This document shows, piece after piece, positions 60,001-64,000 of a stretch of 64,000 nt of DNA. This DNA comes from Telmatactis stephensoni. Lineage: Eukaryota; Cnidaria; Anthozoa; Actiniaria; Isophelliidae. The stretch is from NCBI GenBank assembly GCA_029948255.1, contig JALIZF010001888.1, positions 868,001 through 932,000 of the forward strand, written 5' to 3'. A program made the position numbers and the translations under genes. The notes beneath the pieces are model-generated. The model was not told the DNA's origin and did not search any database. It saw only the letters and a program-made list of their open reading frames with translations. Position 1 is the stretch's first letter; every line of letters begins with the position of its first letter.

Positions 60001-62573
60001 TCAGAAAACAGTTCAGGAAAGTGGGGGAAGGTAAACTCCTGAAAATTTGGTCAAGGGGGGGGGGGGGGGGGAGAAGTGCGACGCTCATGATAAAACGACT
60101 TTACTACATTTAAGACCAATGTTAGTTTTCTTTTAAAAGTGTGCCATATTTCAGACCAAAATTATCAAAATCTTTGCCTTATGTCAGGCCAAATCCTGAT
60201 TGGCCAAAGTCCTCCTAAATCGGCTCCTGATTGGCTTATTTTGCGGTGCCGTTACAGTGCAACAAGTCCATACTCCAGGTTTTCTACCTATACGAAATGA
60301 ATTAGCTCTATAGTAGAATGTGTATGTGTGTTTAACGTCCCCTAAAACCCTGCTGCATACACGTTGGATTGTTGTCTCGACAAGCAGAAGTCTTTGACCG
60401 AGAGCGTTAATTGCGATTCAGTTGAAGCATTTGGCGAGAAAACAAGTTCCAAAGAAATTTCTGTATGCAAATTTATTAAACTATATGACAATTTTTAAAC
60501 GAGAAATGTATATTCTTTTGTAAACTAGAAAGAACAACGACTATGTCGTGCAGGTTGAAGAAAAGGTGGAACGAAAGACTGGCTGACCTAAACTCAAAGG
60601 AGTACAAAGAATTGTCAATGAAGTTTATGAAGGAGGTACGAAATACTTCTACCATTATATGAAGTTTTCACCTTACAGCTTCGTAACAACTTTGTCAGAA
60701 AAACGGTGGTAAAAGAAGAGGGTTTCTCTATAAGCAGAATTCTTTTCATTTACGAATGTCACACTTTAAAATTTTTGATTAACAATTTTTTCTTATTAAC
60801 AGCTGAAGACTCTAGTCTTCAAGAAGATGATACGATTCGCTGACAAGATGAAATTCAGAAAAGGAAGCACTGTCGTCGAATTTTCTGTTGTTTACGCTGT
60901 GTATACAAACGGATCAATGCCGGAGGACCCAGAAAAACGCATGAAGGATGCCATCAAGGTGGAGTTGAAACACTGGGAAATATACCCTGATTCTTTATCA
61001 GTCAGCCATAGTTATTCAGGTAACACACGTGGAGCATTTCAAAATGATAAACGCGTCATAGATCAAGAGACCATAATACTAAGAGAGCGAAACTCAGTAT
61101 TTGATGTCTGTGTGATGTTCGTGGCAACTAAGGTTATTTTTAGTAATTTCGCCATCGCGCGGAAGGCTCTTAAACAAACAAACGGTCCCGTCCGCGCGCA
61201 CGTCAAAAATCAAATTCTGTTGTTTCCGTTGAGAGCCACAATGTGACTTCTATTGAAATCTAGGAGTCATTTTAATGTTCTTGTAGTTACTTAGAATTTG
61301 ACTTCTTATTTGACTTAGAATTTGATTTCTTATCTATGGCATCATATGCTAGGCATGCAATTCCGCAGTCTGTATAGTACACAAAATGACGGAGGAACCG
61401 GTTTTTTTTTCAGTATCTAAAAGACTCTGCGGTCACAGCTTTTATGCTTTTCGGTAATTTCCTCTCCTCCTCCTCCTCCTCCTCCTTCACTTCTCTTTTT
61501 TTAATATATTTCTTTACTTAATCAAGGTGTTAGCCTGTCTGAATGGACGTCATCAGCACATGACTGCTTTTTTGGTTGTCACAAACATAGCAAGAAATTG
61601 ATTAAGCAGACTCGTACGTGTACTGAGATGAGTTCCTCATGTGACGGGATACCACTGACCAGAGAGGTCTGCTGTAAGATGGCGTGTGAACATCTTCATG
61701 ACGCACATCACCGAGGTAAGAAAAGAACTACGTAGTAATTATATTATAACAATTATCGTTATCAGTGTCATCAAAAACGTTTTGCAGTAATGAAGATCTT
61801 ACAACTCGAACCTTAATTCAATATAGGATAGATAGGTAGGTAGGTAGGTAGGTAGGTAGGTAGGTAAGGAAGGAAGGAAGTGGAAGGAAGGAAAAGATGG
61901 AAAGAGGGAGAGAAGGAGTGAGGAAGTATATTATAATATATTCTTTTATGTTTGTAGGATGGTTCAGGGCACATAAAGTGCTAGTTATTGCTTGTGTAGT
62001 TGTGGGAATAGTTGTGATCATTTCCATTGCCGTCATTTTGACCAGGATGAAAAAGTAAGTTGACATATTAGTTACATCTTACACACTCCATACCCCATAC
62101 CCCACCCATCCTAGACTTCCTAGGAATAACGGAAATTAGGTTCTAAACGTGTTGTCGTCGTGTTTTAGGTCCCAGAAGAAGTACGTCAGTACAAGTCCTT
62201 CCACTGATTCTATCAAGAAGCTTGCATGTAAGTAAAAAAACAACCATTGCAAATGGTTATTGAAAAAACGCAGGGCTCAAAGTGTAGGAGGGAAGATCTG
62301 AAATAAAGACAGTGGTAACAATGATATTATGCATATCATACAAAGGTACAGACTGATTCCATAGCGACCACCACAGGAAGCCCAACTCAGGAGCGAACAT
62401 ACCAACTTATGGAATCAGTCGAACAAAGAAAATTCTTGAGGAAAAAAAAACGGAATGAAAAACTCAATCGATGTGATCTTGAACTGTACTAAAATTTTCT
62501 TTCTCCCATTCTGATCTCAAAAACTGTTCTTTTTTCAGTGAATGACGAGCTGCAGATAAAACCAAAGTGCTAA
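57062..62573 (+). CDS. Type I membrane protein: signal peptide, His/Gly/Pro repeats, SEA domain, TM helix; 8 exons, 463 aa
   Basis: Family member not named. Exons: 57062-57119, 58722-59351, 60529-60635, 60803-61019, 61527-61715, 61958-62054, 62169-62227, 62539-62573; 1392 nt with closed phase. Residues 1-19 are a signal peptide. Exon 2 (20-229) has a basic start (KKGRKHHHKKRRH), then about 17 repeats of the type PTGHHGPH. Residues about 238-337 resemble a SEA domain (RLADLNSKEYKELSMKFMKEL ... RKGSTVVEFSVVY). Gly286-Ser287 matches the SEA self-cleavage motif (GS followed by V-rich beta strand). A Cys-rich segment (about 350-395, CFFGC, CC.MACEH) precedes a membrane helix at about 406-428 and a 35-residue Ser/Lys-rich cytoplasmic tail. 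The exon 2 acceptor could be 58722 or 58731. A surface, mucin-like, metal-binding role is inferred from composition only. Confidence 0.85.
58850..59330 (+). repeat. Coding minisatellite of the His-rich exon
   Basis: Units of 24-36 bp around CCAACGGGACATCACGG with CACCATGGACCA. Three identical-looking 36-bp units lie at about 58978-59092. Long open frames on the minus strand and in other plus frames are by-products of this array. Confidence 0.9.
59455..59728. mobile_element. Foldback in SEA-gene intron 2
   Basis: ATAATTACCATAGCTGGAAAGAGCA mirrors TGCTCTTTCCAGCTATGGTAATTAT; inner ACTGTGAAGTTTGAA and TTCAAACTTCACTGT also pair. About 274 bp. Confidence 0.85.
61064..61242. mobile_element. Half copy of the AAGAGACCATAATACTAAGAG foldback
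   Basis: Matches the left arm and centre of 17419-17690 (GACCATAATACTAAGAGAGCG, GTGATGTTCGTGGC, CGGTCCCGTCCGCGCGCACG) but lacks the right arm. It starts 45 bp after a SEA-gene exon. Confidence 0.8.
61830..61890. repeat. (TAGG)n / (GGAA)n simple repeat
   Basis: GGTAGGTAGG repeat followed by AAGGAAGG in SEA-gene intron 5. Confidence 0.9.
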
Positions 62574-64000
62574 CTTCATGACAAGTGTGACAACTAGTGT
62601 AATGTCATTGAATGTATGCGCGTAATCGTATTCACGTTTTAAACACGTTTGTTAGAGTTACCATCATTATTCTTGAGTAACACTTAACTACTACACTACT
62701 GAGCCTTCTCATTGGCTTGTTTCTCTACGCGTGCAATCCTAGTCAGGCCCGTTAAATTACGGGACCGCCCGCAAACGACCCGTAAATTGACAAAAAAAAT
62801 TCGTCTGAAAAGAGCGCATGCACCGAAAGTTACCTTCAAACTTAAAAAAAAAATACGATTTAGTTCAAGGCCGATAATCATTCCCAGCTGTTATGCACAG
62901 TATATTTTTCTGATCATTTAATAGTTTAAAACTCTTCGGAGTAAGTGGAGGAAAAATATATCTCGTTACGACTCTGTGATCTGCTCGATCAGCGAAGACG
63001 ATTTGCATACTCTGTGATTTCCAATCATCTAGACATCATGCTAAAAAAGTTCTTACTCTTCGGTCATAATGGTCACGATGATGCCCAGTCCAATTAATTA
63101 TGTAGATCGTGTCGCACACCGAACAGATTGTTGAACATTGCAATATATAATCATCTGCATACACGAATAAGACTATAATCCTAGTACTGCGTGAAGATAC
63201 TTTGCTACACTACAAGCTATTTTAAGCTCGATTATCTCGAAAACCTCGCTATCTCGAACTCTAACCCCACTTTCTTGAATATTTGTTCAAGTCAAAAGTA
63301 TCTATATATATTCTCCCTCTGCCTCCCTCCCATGTCCAACGTCCCCGTCTCCCCCCCTTCCCCCCCCCCCCCCCCCATCCCCCGACCCACTGAACGTACC
63401 CGCGCCTCTCGAAATAGCGTGGTTATAGTAGATTATCCCAAAACCAATATTCTGCATGTAATGAATACTCTGCATTAAAGATTTTCACATTAAATAGCTA
63501 TGGTTGTTTGATGATAAATATTACAGGGAATGAGGGTGGGAAATGAATTGCTAGAAACATGTTGTATTCATTATCGTTTGATTTATAGAATTCACTTTTT
63601 CAGGCAATATAAAAATAATACAAATCTTGATTTTCGATTCTTTTTTACAAAAAATATTTCATAAAATGTTTCTTCTGATATATAATTAGAATTACCAAAT
63701 TGAGGGGCCGTAAAAACACGTGGTATTGACCACACCCTCTGTCAATCAAGGGAAATCGAAGTTTCTTGTTCTTTTTGCCGTTACAAATAGAATATATTTT
63801 CTTCTATTAAAATAGATGTGTTGCATCATTATAGAGCCAGCCAGGTTCCTGAAAGACTAGTTTGTCTTTGAATATTCAGATTAAAATGGAACTGATCATT
63901 TTCTTGAACTTTAATCCTGGAATTATAACGCTAAACTCCGCCTAGGCATTTCTAGTCTACAGTTTCGAAGGCCAATCTTCTCTCTCTTCGCCTTTCCTGC
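62574..64000. other. Right-edge spacer
   Basis: Presumed 3' UTR of the SEA gene, a C-run at 63353-63377, and AT-rich sequence. No further gene recognised. Confidence 0.6.

Overview
The window looks like nuclear DNA of an early-branching animal, most likely a cnidarian (anthozoan coral or anemone). The reasons are: AT-rich sequence, many short exons with GT..AG introns, animal-type gene families (poly(A) polymerase, NANP, HHIP-like, SEA and START proteins), and very many short foldback elements. I ran no database search, so the clade is an inference. No rRNA, tRNA or CRISPR array was recognised.

Layout. On the minus strand, from the left edge: a RING/TPR gene that runs off the window (158-3226); a complete 23-exon poly(A) polymerase gene (5856-15352, 712 aa); and a one-exon N-acylneuraminate-9-phosphatase-like gene (16428-17171, 247 aa). 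On the plus strand come two intronless genes I could not name (19990-20843 and 23973-24725). A 26-exon minus-strand gene (26000-39483, about 861 aa) encodes an N-terminal membrane anchor followed by three START lipid-binding domains. On the plus strand follow a six-exon HHIP-like gene (42567-47606, 672 aa), an almost gene-free stretch (47.6-57 kb), and an eight-exon gene (57062-62573, 463 aa) for a type I membrane protein with His/Gly/Pro repeats and a SEA domain. Exon chains were assembled by hand. The phase closes exactly for the poly(A) polymerase, HHIP-like and SEA genes.

Repeats. Introns and spacers are packed with foldback elements, many in families with two or more copies in the window. 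The most striking is a 1772-bp palindrome (47867-49638) flanked by TTAA on both sides. It sits inside an 88-bp minisatellite whose first unit contains the stop codon of the HHIP-like gene. A second, 1.2-kb palindrome lies just upstream of that gene. A foldback element supplies the stop codon of the NANP-like gene.

Odd point. Three genes (RING/TPR, the 20-kb orphan, triple START) contain breaks of the reading frame that are each repaired by removing one base from a short homopolymer. Four other genes of comparable coding length have none. This points to insertion errors in the assembly more than to decay. The genes do not form one pathway; this is an ordinary mixed animal gene neighbourhood.
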